Notes under the pieces: model-generated
What the model was told of the DNA's origin: nothing
Databases searched by the model: none
The model's input: only the letters and a program-made list of their open reading frames with translations
Part shown: piece after piece, positions 17,943 through 25,866 of the stretch
How positions within the stretch are numbered: the first letter of the stretch is position 1
Layout of the letters: every line of letters begins with the position of its first letter
Position numbers and translations under genes: made by a program
DNA from: Saprospiraceae bacterium
GTDB lineage: Bacteria > Bacteroidota > Bacteroidia > Chitinophagales > Saprospiraceae
DNA length: 64,000 bases
Direction of reading: 5' to 3'
NCBI GenBank assembly: GCA_016714085.1
Contig: JADJNW010000001.1
Span: 62,001 to 126,000, forward strand

Positions 17943-19037
17943 TCAAACATAACTAATTGCTCTCCAGGTACATAATAGTCCATGTAAATATGCAAATTCT
18001 GATAATAAAACCTGTTCAGAAGGCAAAGCATCAATTTTTAATTTTAATTTTTCATCATTTACAAGCGCTAAATAGCTCCAGCCTTTTTTTACATGACGCT
18101 CGCCTGCGTGCAGCATAATAAGAATTTGGAGTGTATCCAAACTGCGTTTCGAATCATCTAATCCGTTCAAAATCAGCTCTTCCGCGCGCGCATACGTAAT
18201 TAAAGAAAGATTATAAAAATGCGTACCCAATCTTGATAAAGCATATTTATTATGAGGATTATATTGCAAAATACGCTCGCTGGAAGCAATCATACGCATC
18301 ACAGAATCCTGTTGAAACCAACGCGCAATCGAATCTTGATAATAAAAATTAAAATAAGCAGGCGTTGCTACGCGCCGATCCAATGCATCCGCCGAAAGCG
18401 TGTGAAACTCTTGCTCTGTCAAGGGATTTGATAATAATTGCCAAATCGGATCATCCGGCAAATGCGAATGGATCATTTTGCTTGGGCTCACCAAAAAATA
18501 ATCTTCATTAAAATCCTGAACAAAATGATTTGTCCAATAATCGGCGTAACCCGCACCCCAGGTAGGATCGCTGAGATACCATTTTCCTTCTACCTGCACG
18601 GCATTCCAGGCATGGCCAGCATCCGCTATTACATTATTATCATTCTTTACAATACCTGTAATAAATTCAACTTTTAATCCCGCAGCATTACATAAAGCTT
18701 TATATAAATTCGCAAAACCTTCGCACACCGCTCGACGATTTTTGAGTACGTTTTCTGCTTGCTGCTGCTTCCAGTTTTCAGGCGTACCGAGCCAACCATT
18801 TACTAAAATCGTATCATTATATGTAATATCATGAGTGATCCAAACGTAGATAGCACGGGCTTTTTCGATATCATTTCTTGATGTAGCCGTTAAATAAGTC
18901 GCCAATTTATTAATAGAAGTGGTCTCCCGAAAAGGAACGGCACGTGCGCGTTGGTCAATTTTATTATAATTCTGCGCAAGCAATGTAATATTACAAAGCA
19001 AGAATAACAGAATGATGGGGTTACGGTGTTGTTTCAT
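17943..19037 (-). CDS. Secreted transglutaminase-like cysteine protein
   Basis: 364 aa with a signal peptide (residues 1-21, ending LLAQ). The transglutaminase-like core has the Cys-His-Asp triad: Cys105 in RRAVCEGFANLYKALC, His142 in DAGHAWNAVQVEGKWY and Asp157 in LSDPTWGAGY, matching the Cyk3/transglut_core group. The C-terminal ~150 residues are helical with TPR-like spacing (KYALSRLGTHFYNLSLITYARA). Such proteins are thought to be periplasmic peptidases or cross-linkers, and the substrate is unknown. It lies directly upstream of the helical protein in the same operon. Confidence 0.85.
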   Translation of the reverse strand: MKQHRNPIILLFLLCNITLLAQNYNKIDQRARAVPFRETTSINKLATYLTATSRNDIEKARAIYVWITHDITYNDTILVNGWLGTPENWKQQQAENVLKNRRAVCEGFANLYKALCNAAGLKVEFITGIVKNDNNVIADAGHAWNAVQVEGKWYLSDPTWGAGYADYWTNHFVQDFNEDYFLVSPSKMIHSHLPDDPIWQLLSNPLTEQEFHTLSADALDRRVATPAYFNFYYQDSIARWFQQDSVMRMIASSERILQYNPHNKYALSRLGTHFYNLSLITYARAEELILNGLDDSKRSLDTLQILIMLHAGERHVKKGWSYLALVNDEKLKLKIDALPSEQVLLSEFAYLHGLLCTWRAISYV

Positions 19038-19140
19038 AATATCTGATTTGAATCGGATTTCTTTATAGCAAGTTCGGGATTTTTGATTAGAATTTCAAGA
19101 GCTTCATTCCAAGCAGTATATAAAATATCAAAAGCTGTTC

Positions 19141-19249
19141 AATACATTGTGAAATAAATCTTTCATTATAAACCTATAAGGTTTTTTGAAATCTTATAGG
19201 TTTGACCAAGATATAATGTATTGGAATTTTAATTCACATTGTATTCAAT
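19141..19249. repeat. MITE-like dispersed repeat, copy 2
   Basis: About 109 bp, in the gap between the divergent transglutaminase and fucosidase genes. It aligns end to end with copy 1 at 7742-7849. Its ends are inverted repeats of each other (AATACATTGTGAA against AATACAATGTGAAT) and the inner hairpin reads AACCTATAAG ... CTTATAGGTT. Confidence 0.8.
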
Positions 19250-19283
19250 ATTATCATCCAAATTTTTCTTTTATATTTAGCCT

Positions 19284-20720
19284 ATGAAAAAAACACCTTT
19301 ATACCTATTTTTCGCTCTTTTAGCTTGCGCGTGCAGTAGAAAAATAACCCTCGCACCGAATCCAGTTGTGCCGTCGGAAGGGCAATTGCGCTATCAGGAG
19401 CAAGAATTGATCGGTTTTATTCATTTCACGATTAATACTTTCACCGATAAAGAATGGGGCTTCGGCGACGAAAGCCCGGCGCTGTTCAATCCTTCACAAC
19501 TCGATGTGGAACAATGGGTTAGCGTTGCGAAAGAAGCCGGATTGAAGCAATTGATCCTCACCGCCAAGCATCACGATGGCTTCTGTTTGTGGCCGAGTTC
19601 TTATACCGAGCATTCCATTAAAAAAAGTCCTTATAAAAATGGGCAGGGCGATATTGTAAAGGAATTTACAGAGGCGTGTAAAAAATATAATATTAAAGCT
19701 GGTTTATATTTATCGCCCTGGGACAGGAATCATGCGGCTTATGGAACACCGGAATATATTACGTATTATCGTAATCAATTAACGGAATTACTTACCAATT
19801 ATGGCCCTATTGCTGAATTTTGGGTGGACGGCGCGAACGGCGGCACGGGCTACTACGGCGGCGCAAATGAAGAGCGCGTTATCGACCGAAAGACTTACTA
19901 CGACTGGGATTCGACCTTTTATCTCGCTAAAAAATTACAACCCGATATTCTCATTTTTTCTGATGCGGGGCCCGATATTCACTGGATTGGCAACGAAAAA
20001 GGCTTTGCCGGAGAGACCTTTTGGTCGATGATGGATTTGAATCGCGTTTACATTGGCACCCCGGAGACCGATTATCTCAATACTGGTGACCCGAATGGCA
20101 CATCCTGGGTGGTCGGCGAATGCGATGTTTCGATTCGGCCGGGTTGGTTTTATCATAAAAATCAGGATTCTTTAGTAAAAACGCCGCAACAATTGGTAGA
20201 TATTTATTACAAATCGGTGGGTAGAAATGGTGTTTTATTATTAAATATTCCGCCCGATCAACGCGGTTTATTTCATGAAATTGATGTAAAGAATTTAAAA
20301 GAATTTCGTTCTATTCTGGATGAAACATTTAGTACTAATTTAGCGGAGGGAGCTGAAGCCTCTGTCAGTACTGGCGTTGGAGCGAATTTAATATTAGATA
20401 AAAATCCTTCCACTTTTTGGGCGGCCAAGCAAAATGACCGTAACGCAGATATTATAATTGAACTAAATAAACCGACTAGTTTTGATCGTATTTTATTACA
20501 AGAGCCAATCCGTTATGGCCAGCGCGTCAGTAAATTCAATATTCAGGGCGAAGTAAATGGAAATTGGCAAGATATCATAAGTGGCACGACGATTGGATAT
20601 AAAAAATTATTGCGCATCGATCCGATAACAATTTCTAAAATAAAAATTCAAATTCTGGAGGCGAATAATACACCCGCGCTTTCAAATTTTGGCTTGTACA
20701 AAGCGTCGAATAGAGAGTAA
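19284..20720 (+). CDS. Alpha-L-fucosidase (GH29) lipoprotein
   Basis: 478 aa. A lipobox (LLACAC, Cys near residue 17) marks it as a lipoprotein. The GH29 catalytic barrel shows EQELIGFIHFTINTFTDKEWG, LILTAKHHDGFCLWPS, AGLYLSPWDRNH and the nucleophile segment IAEFWVDGANG (Asp in WxDG), plus GRNGVLLLNIPPDQRG near the end. A C-terminal beta domain (EASVSTGVGANLILDKNPSTFW) resembles F5/8 type C carbohydrate-binding modules. It hydrolyses terminal alpha-L-fucose from glycans outside the cytoplasm. It is 53 bases upstream of the TIM-barrel lipoprotein, so the two probably form an operon. Confidence 0.9.
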   Translation: MKKTPLYLFFALLACACSRKITLAPNPVVPSEGQLRYQEQELIGFIHFTINTFTDKEWGFGDESPALFNPSQLDVEQWVSVAKEAGLKQLILTAKHHDGFCLWPSSYTEHSIKKSPYKNGQGDIVKEFTEACKKYNIKAGLYLSPWDRNHAAYGTPEYITYYRNQLTELLTNYGPIAEFWVDGANGGTGYYGGANEERVIDRKTYYDWDSTFYLAKKLQPDILIFSDAGPDIHWIGNEKGFAGETFWSMMDLNRVYIGTPETDYLNTGDPNGTSWVVGECDVSIRPGWFYHKNQDSLVKTPQQLVDIYYKSVGRNGVLLLNIPPDQRGLFHEIDVKNLKEFRSILDETFSTNLAEGAEASVSTGVGANLILDKNPSTFWAAKQNDRNADIIIELNKPTSFDRILLQEPIRYGQRVSKFNIQGEVNGNWQDIISGTTIGYKKLLRIDPITISKIKIQILEANNTPALSNFGLYKASNRE

Positions 20721-20773
20721 AGTTTCGGCTTTTTCTTACTTTTAGGTATTCTCAAACAAATAACCTGGTAATT

Positions 20774-21652
20774 ATGAAAAAACAAACCTTTTTTCTTGGC
20801 ATAATATTATGCTTTTGCTTAATATCTTGCAAGCAACAGCCTAAAACCGAGACGGAAGAACCCACTGCTACCGACACTTTCCGTAGCAAAGTTGGACTTC
20901 AATTATACAGTTTGCGCGACCAAGTGGCTGCAAATTTGGATAGTGCATTGGCATTTGCGCAAGCGCAAGGTATCACGGATGTAGAGCTGGCGGGCACGGC
21001 CGGCCTTACGCCGGAAGCTTTCAAGGCAAAATTGGATCAATATGGGTTGAAACCTTCGAGTGCGCATTATGGCATGGCGATATTCCGGGATAGTATCGAT
21101 AAAATTATTGCAGAAGCAAAGCTTTTCGGTATTCATTATGTGGGTACTGCCTGGATTGATCATAAAGCGGATACTATTACATTCGCAGAAATTCAGGAAG
21201 CGGTAAAAGTTTTCAATGAAGCTGGTAAAAAGCTGAAAGAGAATGGATTACAATTCTTTTATCATGTGCATGGGTTTGAATTTTCACCCTATCAAGATGG
21301 CACTTATTTTGATTATTTATATAATAATACCGATCCTGAGAATGTAAAATTTGAAGAAGATGTGTTCTGGGTGAAGCACGGCGGGCAGGATCCTATTGAG
21401 TTTTTGAAAAAATATGGCAGCCGCGTGGTATTATTTCATATTAAAGATATGGATAAAACTGTGGTGACAGGACAACGCGACGGTCAGGAAGATGTAAAGA
21501 TGGATGTACCCTGGGGTACCGGACAGATTGATATCAAAGCCGTTTGTTTACTTGGTAAAGAAATGGGCATCGAGCATTTTTATCTGGAAGATGAGTCGCC
21601 TACCGTTTTATCGCAAATACCGCAGAGTTTAAAATTTGCGGAAGGATTTTAA
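20774..21652 (+). CDS. Sugar phosphate isomerase/epimerase-like TIM-barrel lipoprotein
   Basis: 292 aa. The lipoprotein signal ends LISC (Cys near residue 19). An AP-endonuclease-2/xylose-isomerase-like barrel follows: VGLQLYSLRDQVAANLDSAL, VELAG, PSSAHYGM, FYHVHGFEF, VLFHIKDMD and FYLEDESP, the last strands supplying His/Glu/Asp metal ligands. Exported members beside GMC oxidoreductases and gluconate-2-dehydrogenase-subunit-3 proteins have been linked to 3-keto-sugar metabolism; that link is inferred here from neighbours. It ends next to a bidirectional hairpin facing the convergent oxidoreductase operon. Confidence 0.85.
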   Translation: MKKQTFFLGIILCFCLISCKQQPKTETEEPTATDTFRSKVGLQLYSLRDQVAANLDSALAFAQAQGITDVELAGTAGLTPEAFKAKLDQYGLKPSSAHYGMAIFRDSIDKIIAEAKLFGIHYVGTAWIDHKADTITFAEIQEAVKVFNEAGKKLKENGLQFFYHVHGFEFSPYQDGTYFDYLYNNTDPENVKFEEDVFWVKHGGQDPIEFLKKYGSRVVLFHIKDMDKTVVTGQRDGQEDVKMDVPWGTGQIDIKAVCLLGKEMGIEHFYLEDESPTVLSQIPQSLKFAEGF

Positions 21653-21665
21653 ACTATAACATCCA

Positions 21666-21696
21666 GACCTATAAGGTTTTAAACACCTTATAGGTC
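21666..21696. repeat. CCTATAAGGT hairpin, reduced copy of the dispersed repeat
   Basis: GACCTATAAGGT (21666-21677) pairs perfectly with ACCTTATAGGTC (21685-21696) across a 7-base loop. It shares the hairpin core of the MITE-like copies but not their flanks. It lies between convergent genes, where it may act as a terminator. Confidence 0.75.
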
Positions 21697-21709
21697 TTTA
21701 ATATGAATA

Positions 21710-22363
21710 TCATTCATTTCCCGTCAATCCATATTGCTCTAATACATCCTTCGGCACGCCCTGCCACAAATTAGGTTTATTTCCCATATAACCCAAATCT
21801 TTAAAACCCGCTTCGGTCGTATAAAATCCGGTCATTGTTAAATCACGCATTCTATTAAAAAATGCTGCGCCCTGCGTGAATTCTGGTTTTGCATCTTTTG
21901 GATAAGCAATATCATCTATAATCTGAATCCGTTGATTCTGAGCGCATTCTACAAATTTTTTATTGAATCTTTTCATCGCTTGATTGTCGATCCACATCAA
22001 ACCGCCACGCAGGGGGGTCTGGTGATAGGGCATATCCTTGGCAATAAATTCAATAAAAGCTGGGACTCCAACTTGCGAAGCGCTTGGTGATGCACCTTCC
22101 GCGGGTAAAATAATATCGCATAAAACAGTGATCGTAGCCATTTCATGCTCATTGAAAAAGACTTCTGCCATTAATTTGGCGTCGCGCTCGGTCTCCTCAG
22201 GAGTGCGGCCCGGCGCGGTTTTCTGTTTTTTCTTCTTCTTTTTGCCAGCTTCCGCCAGTTCATCTGGCGGAACAGGATTTGTATGCGCATTTACGCCAGC
22301 GGTTGTAATGGCTACGCCAACGGAGCTTAATGTAATATTTCTTAAAACGTCTCTGCGTTTCAT
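21710..22363 (-). CDS. Gluconate 2-dehydrogenase subunit 3 family protein (Tat-exported)
   Basis: 217 aa. A twin-arginine leader (MKRRDVLRNITLSSVGVAITTAG) marks export in folded form. A lysine-rich linker (AGKKKKKKQK) is followed by the subunit-3 domain (HEMATITVLCDIILPAEGASPSASQVGVPAFIEFIAKD). Members are small subunits of membrane-linked FAD dehydrogenases. It lies 29 bases downstream of the GMC oxidoreductase on the same strand, so this is a catalytic subunit plus small subunit pair, with Tat export likely carrying both. Confidence 0.88.
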   Translation of the reverse strand: MKRRDVLRNITLSSVGVAITTAGVNAHTNPVPPDELAEAGKKKKKKQKTAPGRTPEETERDAKLMAEVFFNEHEMATITVLCDIILPAEGASPSASQVGVPAFIEFIAKDMPYHQTPLRGGLMWIDNQAMKRFNKKFVECAQNQRIQIIDDIAYPKDAKPEFTQGAAFFNRMRDLTMTGFYTTEAGFKDLGYMGNKPNLWQGVPKDVLEQYGLTGNE

Positions 22364-22392
22364 GATATAAATCTTACTTAATTATTAATTTT

Positions 22393-24135
22393 TTATAATT
22401 TCCCTGCCTTTTTCTGTTCAACAATATACTCCGAAGTGCGCATCGAAGCAGCCAGAATCGTCCAAGTCACATTTTTATCGCCTTGCGACACGAATGGCGC
22501 GGCGTCCACCACAAATAAATTCTTTACATCGTGTGCTTGTTGCCATTTGTTGAGTGCCGATTTATTGGGATCATTGCCCATACGCACCGTACCGATTTCA
22601 TGAATGATCTTTCCAGGAGCTGCCAAGCCGTAATTTTGCTCAGGTCCAGGCTTCTCGCCTAAAGGAATTCCCCCCAATTCAACAATAATTTGCTCGAACG
22701 TATCTTGCATGTGCTTGGCCTGTTTGATCTCGTAATCCGACCATTTGTAATGGAAGCGCAACACCGGAATACCATATTTATCAACCTTATCAGGATCAAT
22801 TTCACAATAATTATCTTCTCTCGGCACCGGCTCGCCGCGGCCCGACATCCCAAGATATGCGCCATAAAAGCGCCGCGCGTCTTCCCTCAAACGAGAGCCG
22901 TAGCCGCCAGCAGGTTTCGTAGAGCCATCGGCATAAGGATATTGACCGTTTACACTTTCCATTCCCATTCCAAAGCCGTAACCAGGCATTCCCATCCCCC
23001 CCCAATACTCAATATGATAGCCGCGCGGGAAATCGAGTTTATTATTGTCCAACCACCAAGGTGTGTAAACGTGCATCCCTCCTACTCCATCTTCGTTGTA
23101 GCGCTTGCGATCCATCAGCATTGGTACAAAACCTGCGCGATCTGCGCCCGTAGAATCGTTCAAATATTTTCCAATCACGCCGCTTGTATTTGCCAATCCT
23201 TGCGGGAAGCGACCCGATTTAGAATTCAACAGCAATCTCGACGATTCGCAGGCAGAAGCTGCCAATACGACGATTTTGCCTTTTACGCTTACTTCTTCCC
23301 GTGTAACTGTATTCACATAAGAAACGCCCGTAGCAAGCCCAGTTTGAGCATCTGTTAATACCTCGCGCACCATTGCGCCGTTCACTAAAGTAAGATTGCC
23401 TGTTTTTAAAGCAGGAATTACAAGCACCGAAGACGAGGAGAAATCAGCATATACCACACAAGCACGATTGCACTGACCGCAATAGAAGCAAACGCCGCGT
23501 TCGTCATTAAGCTTTTCGGTCAGAATAGATAAGCGAGAAGGAATCACCGGAATATTAAGGTTCTTTCCAGCTTTTTTGAATAATAATTCGTGTAAACGTG
23601 GCGCAGGTGGTTTTTGAAAAATGCCATCGGGTTCATTGGGCAAATTCTCAATTGAACCAAATACCCCGATCAAGCGATCTACCTTATCATAAAAGGGTTT
23701 CAAATCCTCATAACCAATGGGCCAATCATCACCAATGCCTGTCAAAGAGCCTCTTTTAAAATCATTCGGCCCGAAACGCAAGGAAATGCGCCCCCAGTGA
23801 TTGGTACGTCCGCCCAGCATCCGCGAGCGAAACCAGTGAAACTCTGTACCTGCAACCGTTGTATAAGGTTCACCTTCAATATCCCAGCCACCCCAAGCCG
23901 CATCAAAATCACCAAAAGCTCTGGTCGTTCCTGCACCTCGCCGGGGCGATTCCCAAGGATTTTTGAGTTGCGTAATGTACTGTGGGTCTTTCGGATCGTA
24001 GTAGCCGCCTGCTTCGAGCAAGCAGACTTTTGCACCAGCCTTGGCCAACGTATAAGCCGCCATGCCACCGCCTGCACCGGAGCCAACGATCACGACATCA
24101 TAAACGGTCGATTCTTCTTTGATTTGGAAAGACAT
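22393..24135 (-). CDS. GMC family FAD oxidoreductase with a ferredoxin-like cysteine cluster
   Basis: 580 aa. The FAD-binding GSGAGGGMAAYTLAKAG lies at 18-34, with the GMC segment LGGRTNHWGRISLRF near 108-121. Cys216, 219, 222 and 226 (CFYCGQCNRAC) form a C-x2-C-x2-C-x3-C pattern as in FAD glucose/gluconate dehydrogenase large subunits that carry an Fe-S cluster. The C-terminal HEIGTVRMG and VVDAAPFVSQGDKNVTWTILAASMR hold the catalytic His/Asn region. It probably oxidises a sugar or sugar derivative and passes electrons through the small subunit to the respiratory chain. It has no signal of its own, so export would rely on the Tat leader of its partner. Confidence 0.9.
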   Translation of the reverse strand: MSFQIKEESTVYDVVIVGSGAGGGMAAYTLAKAGAKVCLLEAGGYYDPKDPQYITQLKNPWESPRRGAGTTRAFGDFDAAWGGWDIEGEPYTTVAGTEFHWFRSRMLGGRTNHWGRISLRFGPNDFKRGSLTGIGDDWPIGYEDLKPFYDKVDRLIGVFGSIENLPNEPDGIFQKPPAPRLHELLFKKAGKNLNIPVIPSRLSILTEKLNDERGVCFYCGQCNRACVVYADFSSSSVLVIPALKTGNLTLVNGAMVREVLTDAQTGLATGVSYVNTVTREEVSVKGKIVVLAASACESSRLLLNSKSGRFPQGLANTSGVIGKYLNDSTGADRAGFVPMLMDRKRYNEDGVGGMHVYTPWWLDNNKLDFPRGYHIEYWGGMGMPGYGFGMGMESVNGQYPYADGSTKPAGGYGSRLREDARRFYGAYLGMSGRGEPVPREDNYCEIDPDKVDKYGIPVLRFHYKWSDYEIKQAKHMQDTFEQIIVELGGIPLGEKPGPEQNYGLAAPGKIIHEIGTVRMGNDPNKSALNKWQQAHDVKNLFVVDAAPFVSQGDKNVTWTILAASMRTSEYIVEQKKAGKL

Positions 24136-24348
24136 TTATCGTATCAGGTTTTAGATGTTGATTGAATCTTAGCGTTGTAAACGCTTAAATATAGACATCT
24201 GCGGTCAGAACTACCTATTCTTGGCGAATATTTTTTAAGAAACTAGTTTTTATGCGCTTGGTCGGCAAGCAAAAGTATTCGGTCTGATAAAATTGTATAA
24301 TCGACCCAAAAGGAACGAATATGGCCTTATAATTAAAAAGAAATCACC

Positions 24349-24453
24349 ATGATTGTATTACAAAATCTGCTGATCGTCGTCAGCATCCTAGTCACTGTAG
24401 CTGGAATCATCGCTACTTTCCGAGCGATAGATTACACCCGAAAAATCAGGTAA
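24349..24453 (+). CDS. Small single-pass membrane protein, 34 aa
   Basis: ATG at 24349 to TAA at 24451-24453. Residues 3-24 (VLQNLLIVVSILVTVAGIIATF) form one membrane segment, followed by RAIDYTRKIR, a positive tail that would stay in the cytoplasm. It lies alone in the 394-base gap between divergent/convergent genes and is followed by a strong terminator 14 bases after its stop. That arrangement argues it is a real transcript. I know no family for it. Confidence 0.5.
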   Translation: MIVLQNLLIVVSILVTVAGIIATFRAIDYTRKIR

Positions 24454-24466
24454 TCCGACGAATTAC

Positions 24467-24503
24467 AAAAGCCCTTCTATGCAATTGCACGGAAGGGCTT
24501 TTT
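24467..24503. terminator. Bidirectional terminator between the small ORF and sucD
   Basis: AAAAGCCCTTC (24467-24477) pairs with GAAGGGCTTTT (24492-24502). T-runs follow the stem on both strands. It also lies 27 bases beyond the sucD stop. Confidence 0.85.
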
Positions 24504-24529
24504 ATATCAAATTAGAATTTATTCCTATA

Positions 24530-25411
24530 TTATACCGTCACACCTTTCAAAGCCTGCGCCATCATCGCGCCAATCGTTGCCGGAGATTTTACAACATGAA
24601 TACCGCATTCTTCCATAATCTTCATCTTTGCTTCCGCCGTATCCGCAGCACCACCAATGATTGCACCAGCATGGCCCATTTTACGACCTTTCGGCGCGGT
24701 TTGACCTGCGATGAAGCCAACCACTGGTTTCGTACCATTTTCTTTGATCCAATACGCTGCTTCTGCTTCCATACCACCACCGATCTCACCAATCATAATG
24801 ATTCCCTCTGTTTCAGGATCGTTCATTAATAATTCTACCGCTTCTTTAGTTGTCGTGCCCACAATTGGGTCACCGCCAATGCCGATGCAAGTGGATTGTC
24901 CCAAACCAGCTTTCGTTACTTGATCAACTGCTTCATAAGTCAGTGTACCTGAACGAGATACGATGCCAATTGTGCCTTTGCGATGAATAAATCCCGGCAT
25001 GATGCCGCATTTTGCTTCGTCTGGCGTGATTACACCCGGACAATTCGGCCCGATCAATCGCGTATCAAAATCCTTGATATAATCTTTCGCTTTAATCATA
25101 TCCTGCACCGGAATCCCTTCGGTAATACAAATAATCACTTTGATTCCTGCCTCAGCAGCTTCCATAATTGCATCCGCTGCAAAAGGCGGCGGTACGAAAA
25201 TGACGGAAGTGTCTGCTCCTGCTTTTTCTACTGCTTGCGCAACGGTATCAAATACTGGCTTGTCCAAATGCTGCGTGCCTCCTTTCCCCGGCGTCACTCC
25301 ACCAACTACATTGGTGCCATATTCAATCATCTGGGTCGCATGAAACGTGCCTTCTTTTCCTGTGAATCCTTGTACAATAACTCTAGAATGCTTATTTACG
25401 AGTACGGACAT
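24530..25411 (-). CDS. sucD: Succinyl-CoA ligase (ADP/GDP-forming) alpha subunit
   Basis: 293 aa, the usual length. The CoA-binding Rossmann half opens with VIVQGFTGKEGTFHATQMIEYGTNVVGGVTPGKGG. LIGPNCPGVITP and SRSGTLTYEAVDQ are typical, and the phosphorylated active-site histidine is in KMGHAGAIIGG. It makes ATP/GTP from succinyl-CoA in the citric acid cycle together with the beta subunit, which is not in this window. It follows the ftsB-like gene by 34 bases and probably shares its promoter. Confidence 0.95.
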   Translation of the reverse strand: MSVLVNKHSRVIVQGFTGKEGTFHATQMIEYGTNVVGGVTPGKGGTQHLDKPVFDTVAQAVEKAGADTSVIFVPPPFAADAIMEAAEAGIKVIICITEGIPVQDMIKAKDYIKDFDTRLIGPNCPGVITPDEAKCGIMPGFIHRKGTIGIVSRSGTLTYEAVDQVTKAGLGQSTCIGIGGDPIVGTTTKEAVELLMNDPETEGIIMIGEIGGGMEAEAAYWIKENGTKPVVGFIAGQTAPKGRKMGHAGAIIGGAADTAEAKMKIMEECGIHVVKSPATIGAMMAQALKGVTV

Positions 25412-25445
25412 TTCAATAATATTATCGATTGTTTATTGATAATCA

Positions 25446-25754
25446 TTAATCTTTTTCAATAATGAAGACATCTTCGTTTGGCTTCTTCATGTAATAATGC
25501 TCGCGGGCGTATTTTTCTTTATTAATTTCCAAATCTTCCCGAGCCTGGTGTGCTTCCTGGATTTTTTCCTGATAAAATTCTTTATCTGCTTTGAGTTGAT
25601 TTACAGATCGTTGCAAACTAAATTGCGTAATTACATTGCGTTTATCAACGAAAATCATCAGAAAAAAGAAAATCGACAGTACTAAAAAATACTTATTGCC
25701 GAAAGGCTTAAAAAAGCGTCGAACCGGAGGCGGAAACATACTATTCGCAGCCAT
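25446..25754 (-). CDS. FtsB/DivIC-like septum formation initiator
   Basis: 102 aa. One membrane segment (about residues 22-36, KYFLVLSIFFFLMIFVDK) is followed by a coiled coil (NQLKADKEFYQEKIQEAHQAREDLEINKEKYAREHYYMKK) and a short end, EDVFIIEKD. This is the DivIC/FtsB architecture, in which the periplasmic coiled coil links FtsL and FtsQ in the divisome. It sits between enolase and sucD, an arrangement I recall from other Bacteroidota. Confidence 0.85.
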   Translation of the reverse strand: MAANSMFPPPVRRFFKPFGNKYFLVLSIFFFLMIFVDKRNVITQFSLQRSVNQLKADKEFYQEKIQEAHQAREDLEINKEKYAREHYYMKKPNEDVFIIEKD

Positions 25755-25793
25755 AATAAGATTGTTTATATTGAAAAACCAGTATCAGTGCTT

Positions 25794-25801
25794 CAAAGTT
25801 A
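25794..25801 (-). promoter_or_regulatory. -7 element upstream of the ftsB-like/sucD pair
   Basis: The complement reads TAACTTTG, 40 bases before the ftsB-like start at 25754. No clear TTG at the usual spacing. Confidence 0.45.
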
Positions 25802-25866
25802 TAACAATCTGACGCGATAAAAAATTTTATATCATGAAAAATGGCCTTCGATAAAGCTTTTTTATA

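Noticed and set aside
22690..23358. 222-codon open frame opposite the GMC oxidoreductase
   Set aside because: Shadow of a strongly conserved FAD enzyme; its sequence is rich in Arg, His and Cys and has no domain character.
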